From: Edolisoma coerulescens
Taxonomy: Eukaryota > Chordata > Aves > Passeriformes > Campephagidae
Length of the DNA stretch: 64,000 bases
Reading direction: 5' to 3'
Assembly: GCA_013397115.1 (NCBI GenBank)
Contig: VWZW01007179.1
Location: forward strand, 1,546,176-1,610,175
The translations under genes and the position numbers were made by a program. A model generated the notes under the pieces. The model had not been told where the DNA came from. It worked only from the letters and a program-made list of their open reading frames with translations, and ran no database searches. Of this stretch, positions 15,001 through 23,049 are shown piece after piece. Position 1 is the first letter of the stretch. Each line of letters begins with the position of its first letter.

Positions 15001-17489
15001 CAGAATTATTTCCGAACTGGTTTGGAATTCGGGTTGCAATTGTTCTTTGCTGGCTTTGCTTAACTTGCATTGCCACCACCAAATATTAACACAGCTCCTT
15101 TTAGCCTGGGGGTTCAGCCTGCCGAGAGCCTCAGGCTGCCAATAAACCTGACAAAGGGAAGGGGCAGTGGCAGGAAAATGTAGGTGAGGATGAGCTGTGA
15201 CAGCGACACGGAGCTTGGGACAGCGTTCCAGCACTGCGGAGCTTCTGGGCACGCCTGAGGCTCAGGGATGGCCCAGCTGACACTTCCCTGCTTCGGAGGG
15301 TGAAGGGACGAGGGAGAGGCTCAGGCTGGATGAGCTGGGTACAGCTCCTCCTAAAGCAGCTCATCACTAATCCTCAGCAGCAGGAGGAACAACAGCTCCT
15401 TCCTGCATCACTTCCACAGCCGTGATTTACAAAAAGCGGCGTTCAGAGGAGCTTTAAAAGGTGGAGGCATTTTGTAGGATGCTCTGGAGCCTCTCATTCT
15501 ATAAGGAGCAGTGTGAATACAGCCAGTCAAAATCTGGGAGAAACCTGTCATTTTCTGGAGAAACAGCATTTATATACACTCAACCCAGAAACAATGAGCC
15601 TGAAAACTCCTAATTCCTGCTTCCCATCAGAGGAAAAGCAAAGAAGATCGTTATTATTATTTCTGCCTTGCATACTCCTGTAATCTCAGGGGGAAAAGAC
15701 AACCCATACCTATTTCCTATTTAGCTGCTACACTCTAGATGTGTCAATTACCTCTATCATCGACCACCTAGCTTTGGCTATAGAGACAGACTGGGTTTTT
15801 AAATTCATTTTCAACTAAAAATGTTCATGCATCTTGAATGTCACAAACCTGGAGGCTGCTAAGAGTAAACATAACTTCCTGGGCATGAAAATATGCCATG
15901 ACTTTTGTAAGCAGATCTGGTGTCCAGACATTAGAGCTGTAACAAAAAACAGGACCAAAAATGCCAGTAAAATAATATAACAAGTTAAATAGCAGATTAC
16001 CAGAGTAAAAAAGAAAAAGGGAAACAAACAGTGCTGTCAACACCATAATCACAAAAGTATTCACTTTTTTGGCCTAACCAGAGTAATAGTTGATTCATTT
16101 AATGAAAGGAAAATACATGGTTCAATGGGAAATGGAATTTATTAGTTATGTTTTTTTCCATCTGATTCCACAACCACCCACAATAATCTCAATTTTCCAA
16201 GGTGTTGCCATTAGTACCATCTCCAGGCATGTGCCTCCTGGCACCCCACCATGCCTGTTCTGATCTGCTTCCAGAAAGCACAGGGAGTAACTGCTGCCTT
16301 TCCCTCAGCAGAGCCATTAATTTCACTGTGTCTTCTTTACACAGCCACTGATTTTCTCAAAATATGTAGGAGTGGAATGGCTTTTGAGGCTTATACTGCT
16401 CTTTCAAACTTAGACAAAATTAGCAAATAATTCAAAAGTCACCAGGAGCTGGAGGATGGAGGATGGAGTGGGACTGAAAGAAGGAGGTGGACAGAAAGCT
16501 GGAACTGCACCCAATCTCCTTAAGAAGCCATTCAAACACATGTGAGCAAAGTTATTCATCAAAACTTCTGAAAACTGTAGTATTTATTCTCAGCCTCATT
16601 CTCTATTTTTTTTTTTTCACGACAAACAGGTTTTTCCCTGTTAATAGGAAATACTCCTCCCAGGAGACCTAAATCCAAGTAATCATATGTGCCAGCTTCA
16701 TTCTATCCATAATGTTCCAGTTTGTGTGGAAATGAAACAGATCATATCTGAAGTGCAAGATAATACCAAAAAATCAAGATGGTGAGAGTAATACATTACC
16801 TTTGAAAATTAAGTACATCTAGGAGGGCTGCACATGAAAAATGGAACATAAAAAGTTGTGGTGAGACACTGAGTTTTAATTCATTTTAGAAGTGTAAGTG
16901 GGAACAATTCTGTACATTACCATTCAGATATTTCCCAGCTATTACTTCCTCCTAAGGAAAAATAATAAATATATGTAATAAATTATTATTTTTAGAGTAC
17001 AATATAAAATGTTAGTAGAGAGATCAAATAAAAATACTAACCACAGCTTTGAGTAACAACGGAGGCAAATCTGTAAAAGATTATCCCATTACTAGAAGTT
17101 AATTTGATGTTTTATCATTCAATTGTGTTACACAAAAATACATTTATTGTATGCAGTGATTATATATACATACACAATTTATTTGCAAACACTTAATGCA
17201 GTTTTGATTAAATTTACTTACAGAAAAACAGTGGGGGGAGAAAAGGCTATTAAATAATAATGAGTCTTGGTGAAATTCTTTGCTGGCATAGCTCCATGAA
17301 GTCAAGAGAGCAGAGACCATGGTCCCAGTTACTAAACAGCACCTAATTTATTACACACAGCTTTTTCCATCCCACAAAATACACCCCTTAGACAGGAGTT
17401 CTGGTCTTACCTGCAGAGTTCTGACTGTGAGTAATCTCAGCATGATTCATTGATATCAACAAGAAACACACCTTCAAAAGTCTGGACAT
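1..17489 (-). CDS. OTOA: OTOA (otoancorin), 20 coding exons from the start codon; 3' end beyond the window
   Basis: Otoancorin is a secreted, GPI-anchored glycoprotein of the mesothelin/stereocilin family that fixes the tectorial membrane to non-sensory cells of the inner ear; human loss causes DFNB22 deafness (established). Twenty exons join without a phase break into 764 codons (2292 nt), first to last: 17411-17489, 17042-17070, 16921-16951, 16800-16827, 15849-15936, 14263-14394, 13406-13641, 13108-13211, 10619-10725, 10014-10153, 7451-7574, 6875-7090, 6188-6355, 5741-5881, 5093-5148, 4605-4722, 4014-4087, 2648-2783, 1611-1801, 93-186. The product starts with a hydrophobic leader (MSRLLKVCFLLIS) and then follows remembered human OTOA closely, for example SPGVNR, FISYDNATKQLD, LSDAVVGLT and SDLSPAQQQGIL. 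N-glycosylation sequons are frequent. The C-terminal third and the GPI signal are not in the window. All introns are GT-AG except the one after 10014-10153, which has a GC donor. Confidence 0.97.
93..186 (-). CDS. OTOA: OTOA coding exon 20 (last in window)
   Basis: The acceptor is TTTTTTCAG just above 186 and the donor GTATGC lies below 93. After one nucleotide completing a Gly codon it reads SSNNWTAETTLDVGPF..., ends LNVLAEK and leaves phase 0. Downstream exons are outside the window. Confidence 0.9.
1611..1801 (-). CDS. OTOA: OTOA coding exon 19
   Basis: The acceptor is TTGTTTCAG and the donor GTAAGG. It reads NSSIADEYDVDLLGNL... to LLQLYG, with the last codon split 2+1 into exon 20. The SIADEY and CHLPAA blocks match otoancorin. 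Confidence 0.93.
2648..2783 (-). CDS. OTOA: OTOA coding exon 18
   Basis: The acceptor is TTTCTGCAG and the donor GTGGGT. It reads (P)SEYLEYVTGPLCVPFLERL and ends VLQKVQECL, matching the CVPF...L.KVQ.CL block of human OTOA. It enters with one nucleotide and leaves in phase 0. Confidence 0.9.
4014..4087 (-). CDS. OTOA: OTOA coding exon 17
   Basis: The acceptor is CTTTTAG and the donor GTGAGT. It reads VNCLAWKFWEVSNASIPPFL and ends LLAL plus two nucleotides of a Pro codon. The NCLAWK.WEV block is characteristic of otoancorin. Confidence 0.94.
4605..4722 (-). CDS. OTOA: OTOA coding exon 16
   Basis: The acceptor is CCTTTCAG and the donor GTAAAA. It reads (S)TGQLVKGVTCQLIESMDT... to LLTPYQ. GQLVKGVTC is conserved in OTOA. 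It ends in phase 0. Confidence 0.94.
5093..5148 (-). CDS. OTOA: OTOA coding exon 15
   Basis: The acceptor is TTTCATTTCAG and the donor GTATGG. It is a short exon of 56 nt reading ALYLYELLSKENYPVDLL, leaving two nucleotides that complete Ser with exon 16. Confidence 0.9.
5385..5455 (-). repeat. CR1 LINE 3'-end fragment
   Basis: The plus strand reads GGGCTGAAGGGACCTCTGGA and then GATCATCTGATCCCACC. This is the reverse complement of the CR1 3' region consensus. The fragment is short and diverged and lies in OTOA intron 14. Confidence 0.7.
5741..5881 (-). CDS. OTOA: OTOA coding exon 14
   Basis: The acceptor is CTCTTTTTAG and the donor GTAAAA. Its 47 codons begin IAASGEFSSSVKDIQGAFFK and end KELRSSQ. 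The IQGAFFKE block matches otoancorin. It is phase 0 on both sides. Confidence 0.92.
6188..6355 (-). CDS. OTOA: OTOA coding exon 13
   Basis: The acceptor is TCCCTGCAG and the donor GTGATT. Its 56 codons begin VLSFYNVSQMGALVTGVGTR and end SDLSPAQQQGILRK, almost identical to human OTOA in both blocks. It is phase 0 on both sides. Confidence 0.96.
6875..7090 (-). CDS. OTOA: OTOA coding exon 12
   Basis: The acceptor is TTTGATTTAG and the donor GTACCT. Its 72 codons contain MQNQTLNDTLGSLSDAVVGL and LNQVSGWAKSQVVILSSKYL, the most conserved stretch of otoancorin. It is phase 0 on both sides. Confidence 0.97.
7451..7574 (-). CDS. OTOA: OTOA coding exon 11
   Basis: The acceptor is CTCTGTAG and the donor GTGGGT. 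After one nucleotide completing Arg it reads LGLLVCFYDDLEQMEAAVAR and ends LRGFQAEVHE. In human OTOA the preceding exon's IHR is followed directly by LGLLVCFY, which supports joining exon 10 straight to this exon. Confidence 0.95.
7808..7909 (-). other. Candidate extra OTOA cassette exon (102 nt, in frame)
   Basis: Between exons 10 and 11 there is an open stretch with an acceptor-like CCACTTCTAG above 7909 and a good donor CAG|GTAAAT below 7808. Read from there it accepts the two nucleotides left by exon 10, encodes 33 codons (DLVTALHRFQDYAVKGSGAI..., ending EWNQD) and leaves two nucleotides that fit exon 11. Remembered human OTOA has no such segment, so it may be chance. I do not recognise the peptide. 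Confidence 0.25.
10014..10153 (-). CDS. OTOA: OTOA coding exon 10, followed by a GC donor
   Basis: The acceptor is GTGCTGGTCAG. It reads IRLFISYDNATKQLDTVYDV and ends NTSTIY plus AG of an Arg codon. The following bases are CAG|GCAAGG, a GC-AG type donor. The next downstream GT would leave the wrong phase for exon 11, whereas the GC site leaves exactly the two nucleotides needed. Confidence 0.95.
10619..10725 (-). CDS. OTOA: OTOA coding exon 9
   Basis: The acceptor is GTACAAAACAG and the donor GTAAGT. After two nucleotides it reads FNESTSWVSAESLWILGRYM and ends EILKISLNE. The SWVSAE.LW.LGRYMVHL block is diagnostic of otoancorin. Confidence 0.95.
12853..12917 (+). repeat. CR1 LINE 3'-end fragment
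   Basis: It reads GGTTGGACTTGATGATCCTG, then GGTCTTTTCCAGCCTTAAC, and ends in the octamer-like ATGATTCTATTCTAT. This is the classic avian CR1 3' end, in OTOA intron 8. Confidence 0.85.
13108..13211 (-). CDS. OTOA: OTOA coding exon 8
   Basis: The acceptor is TATCACTTAG and the donor GTATGT. It reads SSLFKDLYDRTSASTQRALY and ends KSYNMS plus one nucleotide. The FKDLYD.TSA..QRALY block matches OTOA. Confidence 0.95.
13406..13641 (-). CDS. OTOA: OTOA coding exon 7
   Basis: The acceptor is TTGCTTGCAG and the donor GTAAGC. It is the longest OTOA exon here (236 nt), beginning EMGNTILDWDKTRERIFQSP and ending LLEDAFRN. SPGVNRTLFLVTL matches human OTOA with few changes. Confidence 0.96.
14263..14394 (-). 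CDS. OTOA: OTOA coding exon 6
   Basis: The acceptor is ATATTTCAG and the donor GTAAGT. Its 44 codons begin MSIKSYLKNLLYQPRQLLSE and end NSKKEHL. The first Met is internal, because the phase-0 join to exon 5 is open. It is Gln-rich around QLDQQQFQ. Confidence 0.93.
15849..15936 (-). CDS. OTOA: OTOA coding exon 5
   Basis: The acceptor is TTGTTACAG and the donor GTTTGT. It reads (S)SNVWTPDLLTKVMAYFHAQE and ends TLSSLQ, aligning with the SSHVW...SLQ block of human otoancorin. Confidence 0.94.
16800..16827 (-). CDS. OTOA: OTOA coding exon 4, a 28-nt microexon
   Basis: The acceptor is CATGTGCAG and the donor GTAATG. Two nucleotides complete Ala, then LLDVLNFQ, then two nucleotides of Ser. It aligns with ALLDLIQFQS in human OTOA, which is why so short an exon can be called. 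Confidence 0.88.
16921..16951 (-). CDS. OTOA: OTOA coding exon 3, a 31-nt microexon
   Basis: The acceptor is TTTTTCCTTAG and the donor GTAATG. It reads EEVIAGKYLN plus the first nucleotide of Ala, aligning with EEIIDGSYLNA of human OTOA. It joins exon 4 in phase. Confidence 0.88.
17042..17070 (-). CDS. OTOA: OTOA coding exon 2, a 29-nt microexon
   Basis: The acceptor is CTTTTACAG and the donor GTTAGT, which is weak. It reads (D)LPPLLLKAV, aligning with DLHPLLQNMA in human OTOA. Phase agrees on both sides. Confidence 0.8.
17411..17489 (-). CDS. OTOA: OTOA coding exon 1 (start codon and signal peptide)
   Basis: The ATG at 17487-17489 begins MSRLLKVCFLLISMNHAEIT, a short basic start followed by a hydrophobic core typical of a signal peptide, and the exon ends QNSA plus one nucleotide before donor GTAAGA. 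The human protein has a similar leader ending in NSRQD. Upstream, a pyrimidine-rich tract and CCAG at about 17495-17498 suggest the exon starts only a few bases 5' of the ATG, so the 5' UTR probably lies in a separate upstream exon. Confidence 0.88.
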
Positions 17490-17499
17490 TTCTTCTGGT

Positions 17500-19919
17500 G
17501 TTTGTTAGGATAAAAAGATACTTGGATTGAAAAGGAAAATAGAACAGAGTCAAAAGGCAATATTCACCCCAAACTTTCATAGCTATAAATCAGAGACAGC
17601 CTATGCTAGGAGTACAGATAGAGATCAGAACAATCCAAAACTGCTTGCTCCCAGGTTTTTAATTTAGATCTTTTTCTAGGATAGAGATACACTTCATGCA
17701 AACACAAGTCCACCACGAGTGTGTGAGCAGCCAGAATTATCTCCCTTTAGCAAGTGGCTCATTTAGTTTTCTTCCTTGTAACACCATTTATTTACTAAAT
17801 TACACTGCACCTAAATATGACTTCAATGCAGTTTTGTTAAAACAGGCAAACAAATCCTTTTAAAATCAGATAAAAAAGAAGAGAAGTAGAGGGAGTGAAA
17901 AAGGAAATTACAAAGAAGCTTCAAACAAACCCTAAGCTTTTCCTAGCTGGTTAAGCTGCCTGCAGGATCACTGCAGACTTGGTCTGGGACCCTCCCTTGG
18001 CAGATGTCTGAACTCAGGGGTGGGACAGCCTGGCCCTGTCCCATGTCACTGCAGGGTGCTCCAGGATGGGAGGGGGAAGCAGCGCTCCCCTTCCCTGCTG
18101 CCACATTTGGCAGAAAGGGAGAAAATGTCTTTATGCTTCCCACAGAGCAGAGGGAAAGTCCCACATTAGGGAAACAGACCACGTCACTTCACCTGGACAG
18201 ATCAAAGCCGTGGTCTTTGTACTCACAAAAAGTGTCCCATCAATGTTCTGCCACCACCTCGGACACAGCTGGTATGGAAAGAGATGTTTTAGTAGCTCTT
18301 GCTGTCCCTGCTGCCCTGTGCTATGCAGCATAAAGATCTCTGAAAGAGAAATTATCTGGAAGGGCAGTAATGGGATACCCAGAGCCTTTCACTGGGTTCT
18401 CACCAATTGCCATCAGAAAAAAATCTGACAGTCTCACAGTTGTCCAAAACAAAGTGAATGTGTTGCTTTTGGTCCTGTTCATACACAGAGCAGCAACGCA
18501 ATGGGATGGAAAGGAAGCAGAGACTGGGCAGGTCTCACTCACACAGGGGTTTCTGCAGCTCTGAGGGCCATCAGCTGCTTCAATCCACACTGCAGAGAGG
18601 ATTTTCTGCCTCTGCACCCTCAGCCTGGCCCTCTGCTCAGCCTGAGAGTCACCACCCCCACAGGTAAAACAATTAATTAATCTGAGCTATTAGATGATGC
18701 CTTGATTCACAGATTGCAGCTTCTTACACTGGGATTAGTCCCTGATTTGACAAATGACACAGAGAGTCCCACTGGCCAACTTGGCTCTGGCCATAAGGAG
18801 ACTTTGTTAGGTTTTCTCTCCCTTTCCCTTGTTTCAAAGGTTTATTTGCAAGACACTGAATTTCTGCATTTCTTTTTGTTGCTGAATTTGGATCTGTGCT
18901 CACTGCCTCTTTTTTTCCCCCCAAAGTTCTCTGCCATGGCTTGAGTTACAGATCTGAACATTTGATAAATATGACACCTTTTTTGGACTGTTTAATCTCA
19001 TGTACCAAGGTACTCTTTTATGAAAACTTCTTTCAACAAGCCTCCAGCAATACTTCAGTCTATTGCAAATACGTAAGTCCAATCTTGTAACAGGAATGAC
19101 TCGAACTGACAGATGATGAAAAATTTAAACATTAGACTTTAAGAAGCTATCACCTCTGTCCTGTTCTTACACAGACTGAAACCCCTTTCAGCTACTCTTT
19201 TGGGAGCACCAGAGCAAATGTCTCTCATTCAGATGTATCTGGTTTCCTAGACAATGAACTTACTTGTGTTTGTTTCTGCCTGTGCCCTAATAATTTTGCA
19301 GTAAGGTTTGATTACTCTGCATAGGTTAAATCATGCTTCCAATGTCAGTCCTGATTTGTTTATTCCAATTCATTCACTTTGATCAGGGAGTGTATTTTAA
19401 TTAAAGCATGCTAACTTAATATATAAGGAGATTAAACGCTAAGGAAAGTGCTTTTTCATCCTGACTAACTCAAGCGGACGATCAGCAGGTGCACAGAAAG
19501 TCTGCTGTGAAATAGCCCTGCTTGGTAAGACAATCTGTGGGATGAAGCAGTTCATTTTTTCAGTGAAACAGGTCTGTTTGCAGTTCACAGCAGCTTTCAG
19601 ACAGTCCCAAATCACACTGTGGGGATCTCCTGCAGATCCCATCCGGCATTTCCCGAACAGAGATCATTCCTTGCATATGCTGTGATCAGATCTCTGACGA
19701 GTCACCCCTGCAGGACTCCCCACTTATGAGGAGCTCCCAGATTGCCTTCTCCTCTCACTCCCCAAACAGCCACTCTTCCATGTACAGAAACCCTAGGCAC
19801 GTTATCACTCACTTCATGCAGTCGCTGCCTTATCTGAAGCTCGATAACCAGAAAGCTGACCTCACAATCACAAGCCTTGCTGATAAGCCCTTGCACTGCC
19901 GGTGCCCACCTTCCCCCTT
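17500..19919. other. OTOA upstream / 5' intron, no coding feature seen
   Basis: This stretch holds no exon that I can support. Short open frames occur on both strands but none resembles a known protein. It is probably the first OTOA intron if the promoter is the CpG-rich patch at 19.9-20.35 kb. Confidence 0.5.
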
Positions 19920-20350
19920 GCACCCGGGCTCTGAGAAAAAGCACCGCGCGCAGTGAGGGAACCCGCAATGAGTCCGGGCTGGAAAGGGAGAGAGCGGAGG
20001 AGAGGAGAAGGAGAGCCAGCACCCAGAGCACTTTACCTGCCTCTGCCGTGTGCGCCTCCTCCCCGGCACTGCGGGCGCGGGGCGGCTCCAGCCGGGGGCC
20101 CTGAGAGCGGGGCCAGGCCCGGCACCGCCCTGCGGCCTCAGGCGCCAGCCCAGCGGCCCCGGCCCTCAGGTCTCTCTGCCGGGGGCTCGGACTCCAGAGC
20201 AGGCAGGAGGGGACACTTCTGTCCCGAGATGAAGAGAGCTCAACAAGCTGTGCAGGGGAAACACATGGCTGGGCTGGTGCTGCCCCGCTCCCCCATCTGC
20301 CCAAGCAGGGGCAGCTGGCCCTGGGTTCCTCAGAGCAGGGTATCAACTGA
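19920..20350. promoter_or_regulatory. CpG-rich patch, probable OTOA promoter region
   Basis: Local composition changes from AT-rich to GC-rich with many CpG dinucleotides (for example CACCGCGCGCAG near 19942 and GCGGGCGCGGGGCGGC near 20070). It lies 2.4 kb upstream of the OTOA start codon and is the only such patch between OTOA and METTL9. Assignment to OTOA is inference from position. Confidence 0.5.
20037..20110 (-). other. Possible OTOA 5' untranslated exon
   Basis: On the minus strand the GC-rich sequence ends in GGCAG|GTAAAG, a good donor at 20036-20035, and would splice to the start-codon exon near 17494. The upstream boundary is arbitrary because no transcription start can be read from sequence. 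Confidence 0.3.
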
Positions 20351-22447
20351 CTGAGTTCATACCTGGGATCGCCCTGCAAAAGGGGGCTGTGGTTTTGAGG
20401 GATGAAACTGTTCCAACTTTGCTTTGAAGGTTTCTGGCTAAATCGTGCCCTTGCACAGCGTTGTTTTCCTGCAGTGCAACACACCCAGTCCACCCTGGCA
20501 GAACAGAACAGGCAGAACAGTTCAGTCGCTCTGCAGGACCAAACACTGCACATCAGTGAGAGCACCGAAGTGCAGCTTGGACACTCACCCACAGCAGGAC
20601 AGGGACAGCGGCAGGACCAGGCAGGACCCCCCAACGCGACAGTAATGAATTTGGACACTGGAATTGCAACACTTGTTTCCTTAGACGGCATCTTAGAGTA
20701 TTTGGGGCAATTTAATGAACTACTGGACTCAGGAGTTTCTTTGTGTGGGCTGTGAGCAGCATTAACTGCGCACAAATGTTCGCTCAGGGCCTGGAGGGAG
20801 GAAGAAGTCCCTTCCCTCCCCAGGAATTCTGGCTTTAGAAGTACAGATGGAGGTACAGTCCTATGGTTTATTCTGTTTATTCAACAGGACGAAGGTTTTT
20901 GAGCCTGCTGAATTTAGGTTTTGCGGGAAGTTTTTCTTCATTATTGCTCATGTTTTAATTCCTCATCTCAAGTGTAAGAATACTTGGTTAAATAGAGTGA
21001 ACAAAGTAGAAAGTCATAAGAAAGGAAAAAAACCTCCTATTATTTACATTGCACCTTCTGTTCCCAGACCTCTCAAAGCTATTACAAACTGAAATCCTAA
21101 GTGACAGGACTAAAAGATGAGAAACATGAAATGCAGTCTCTTGCGTGATTTTTAACCTGTGGGATTAAAACACTTAAGTACCTTTGAAGAAGTTTGTCTT
21201 AATACATATTTGCTACCTTAACCTAAATTCACGACACATTAAAAAACATTTTCCTACTACTAGATGAGTACTAAATGAAGGTAGCAGAAGATAAATTAAT
21301 GGATTCACTCCAGAGCATACACAGCTCATTTTCCCGACAGACAAATCTGATTGCACTATGTGCCAAAATGCAACAGCACATCCTGAAATGAGAATAACAC
21401 CGAGTCTAAATTACTGTTGAGAAGTAATTTGAAATTTCACCAGTCAAATCCCTTGCCCCATACTACAGAATACTTACTCTTCCACAAAGATAACTGAGAA
21501 CAAAAAGCTAATAAATTGGCAGGAGAAATCATTAACCATCAGGCAAAGTGAGTTTGAGGTAAACCTAAAATGACATGATACGCATCCTACCTGGCACAGA
21601 ATCACCAATAATTATAAAAACCACAAAAAACCCCACAACAGACAACATTTTTAGACTTCAAAAGCAACAGAAGTCAGTTCTTTACTTACCTCAAGTTTCT
21701 CTCTGCTCTCTCACACCTGCACCTCAAGCACTGCATGATGTACACACCTGCCGGGTCTGTACTACTTAGGCTGTCTCTTGCTGTTTTAAAGGAATGTCAT
21801 ATCCCAACTGCCAGAAATTATCCACTTAAAACAGTTTTTAAAACAAAACATGTTAAAATAAATAGCATTTCTTTAGTGCTCCTGAAGAAAGGAGAATGTC
21901 TCGAGCTAGGTGAACTCTCAAGCCCCTACAGCCTCACAGGCAGTTTGACTCAGGAAATTTGCAAGAAACCACCTGCAACTTTTTAAAGCTGAAAACATTT
22001 GGCAACAACTTGCTTAGAGGGTTTGTTATTAAAGCCATCAGTTTAAAGTGCAGTTTTAACAAGTTCTACCATAACCCCTTAAGCTGGAGAATGCAAAGCA
22101 ATGAGGATTTATGAGGCTTGGAGAGGAACATGAAGGAAACCCAACCAAAAGTGATACATTTTTTGTTCACTGTTGTCCCATTAAACAATAATTAAATGCT
22201 GTTTAAATAAATGCAAGGTTGTGCTGCTACTGGAAGTTTGATTCTCAACACAAGGAGCAGTTGCTGCAGACAGGCATGGCTATGGTCACAAAAATGAACA
22301 CAAAAGTTAATGCAAAAGTCATCTCAAAAAAGTTTATTAGCATGATTAAAAACGTGAAGAATGACAGTAAGAGAGAAAGTAACTTAGCATGGAAGATTAT
22401 CCATTTCAACAGTTTTCATTCAACAAGGCTTGAACTGAATGGATAAC
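20351..22447. other. OTOA-METTL9 intergenic DNA
   Basis: No exon or recognised repeat was found. It is moderately AT-rich with scattered A-runs. The lower-coordinate end of the METTL9 3' UTR may extend into its upper part. Confidence 0.5.
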
Positions 22448-22453
22448 TTTATT
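22448..22453 (-). terminator. METTL9: Candidate METTL9 poly(A) signal
   Basis: TTTATT on the plus strand is AATAAA on the minus strand, about 390 nt after the METTL9 stop codon. A second copy lies at 22333-22338. Either could be used. Confidence 0.35.
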
Positions 22454-22843
22454 GCCAGATTTTGCTTGATTTCTTTCACAACAGTTCACACTGTATCAGT
22501 TTCACCATTATAAACTATTGCTTTTGTTTGGATATGATCCCTGTTGCAGGTAAGTATAAAAAAATATCCCCCATTGCTGCTGGATTGCAGAATGCAATGT
22601 TGGTTTAAGAGCTGGTAAAAAAGAAATTCTCAGCTGAGGAGTCCATTTAAAAAACAACCTTTTTTCCCCCCCTAATCACACTACAAAGAAATACATTAGT
22701 ATTTTGGCCTTTAAATTTCTTACACGGTATTTATTTAGCATGGCAATCCCAAAATTCCCTCCCTTTAAGTAACCATAAATCAAAACCCTCTTTCAGAGGC
22801 TGCTTCTTGGGTTAGATTGTGGAGCTTTACTTCACACAGGGGC

Positions 22844-23049
22844 TTACACTGGCTTGAGGACGAAGACAGCATCATCCAGCACGTAGTAGTCATTGTACAT
22901 GTCACCTTCACAGAGGTAGGGCAGTCTGGTGAAAGCCTCGATGGCAAAACCAGCTTTACTGAAAACTTCTGGCAGGCTGTTCACCTGTTCTTCCCAAGTG
23001 TGCCCTTTGATTTCCAAAACTTCTGAGGGTTTTTCCCACTTGCCACCTA
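22844..23049 (-). CDS. METTL9: METTL9 coding exon 5 (stop codon)
   Basis: The acceptor is TGTTTCCTCAG. It reads (V)GGKWEKPSEVLEIKGHTWE, continues through AGFAIEAFTRLPYLCEGDMY and ends VLKPV-TAA at 22844-22846. The first codon is split 1+2 with exon 4. Confidence 0.97.

Noticed and set aside
18004..18667. Overlapping open frames of 60-120 codons upstream of OTOA
   Set aside because: Low-complexity peptides without motifs; frames overlap on both strands with no splice logic.
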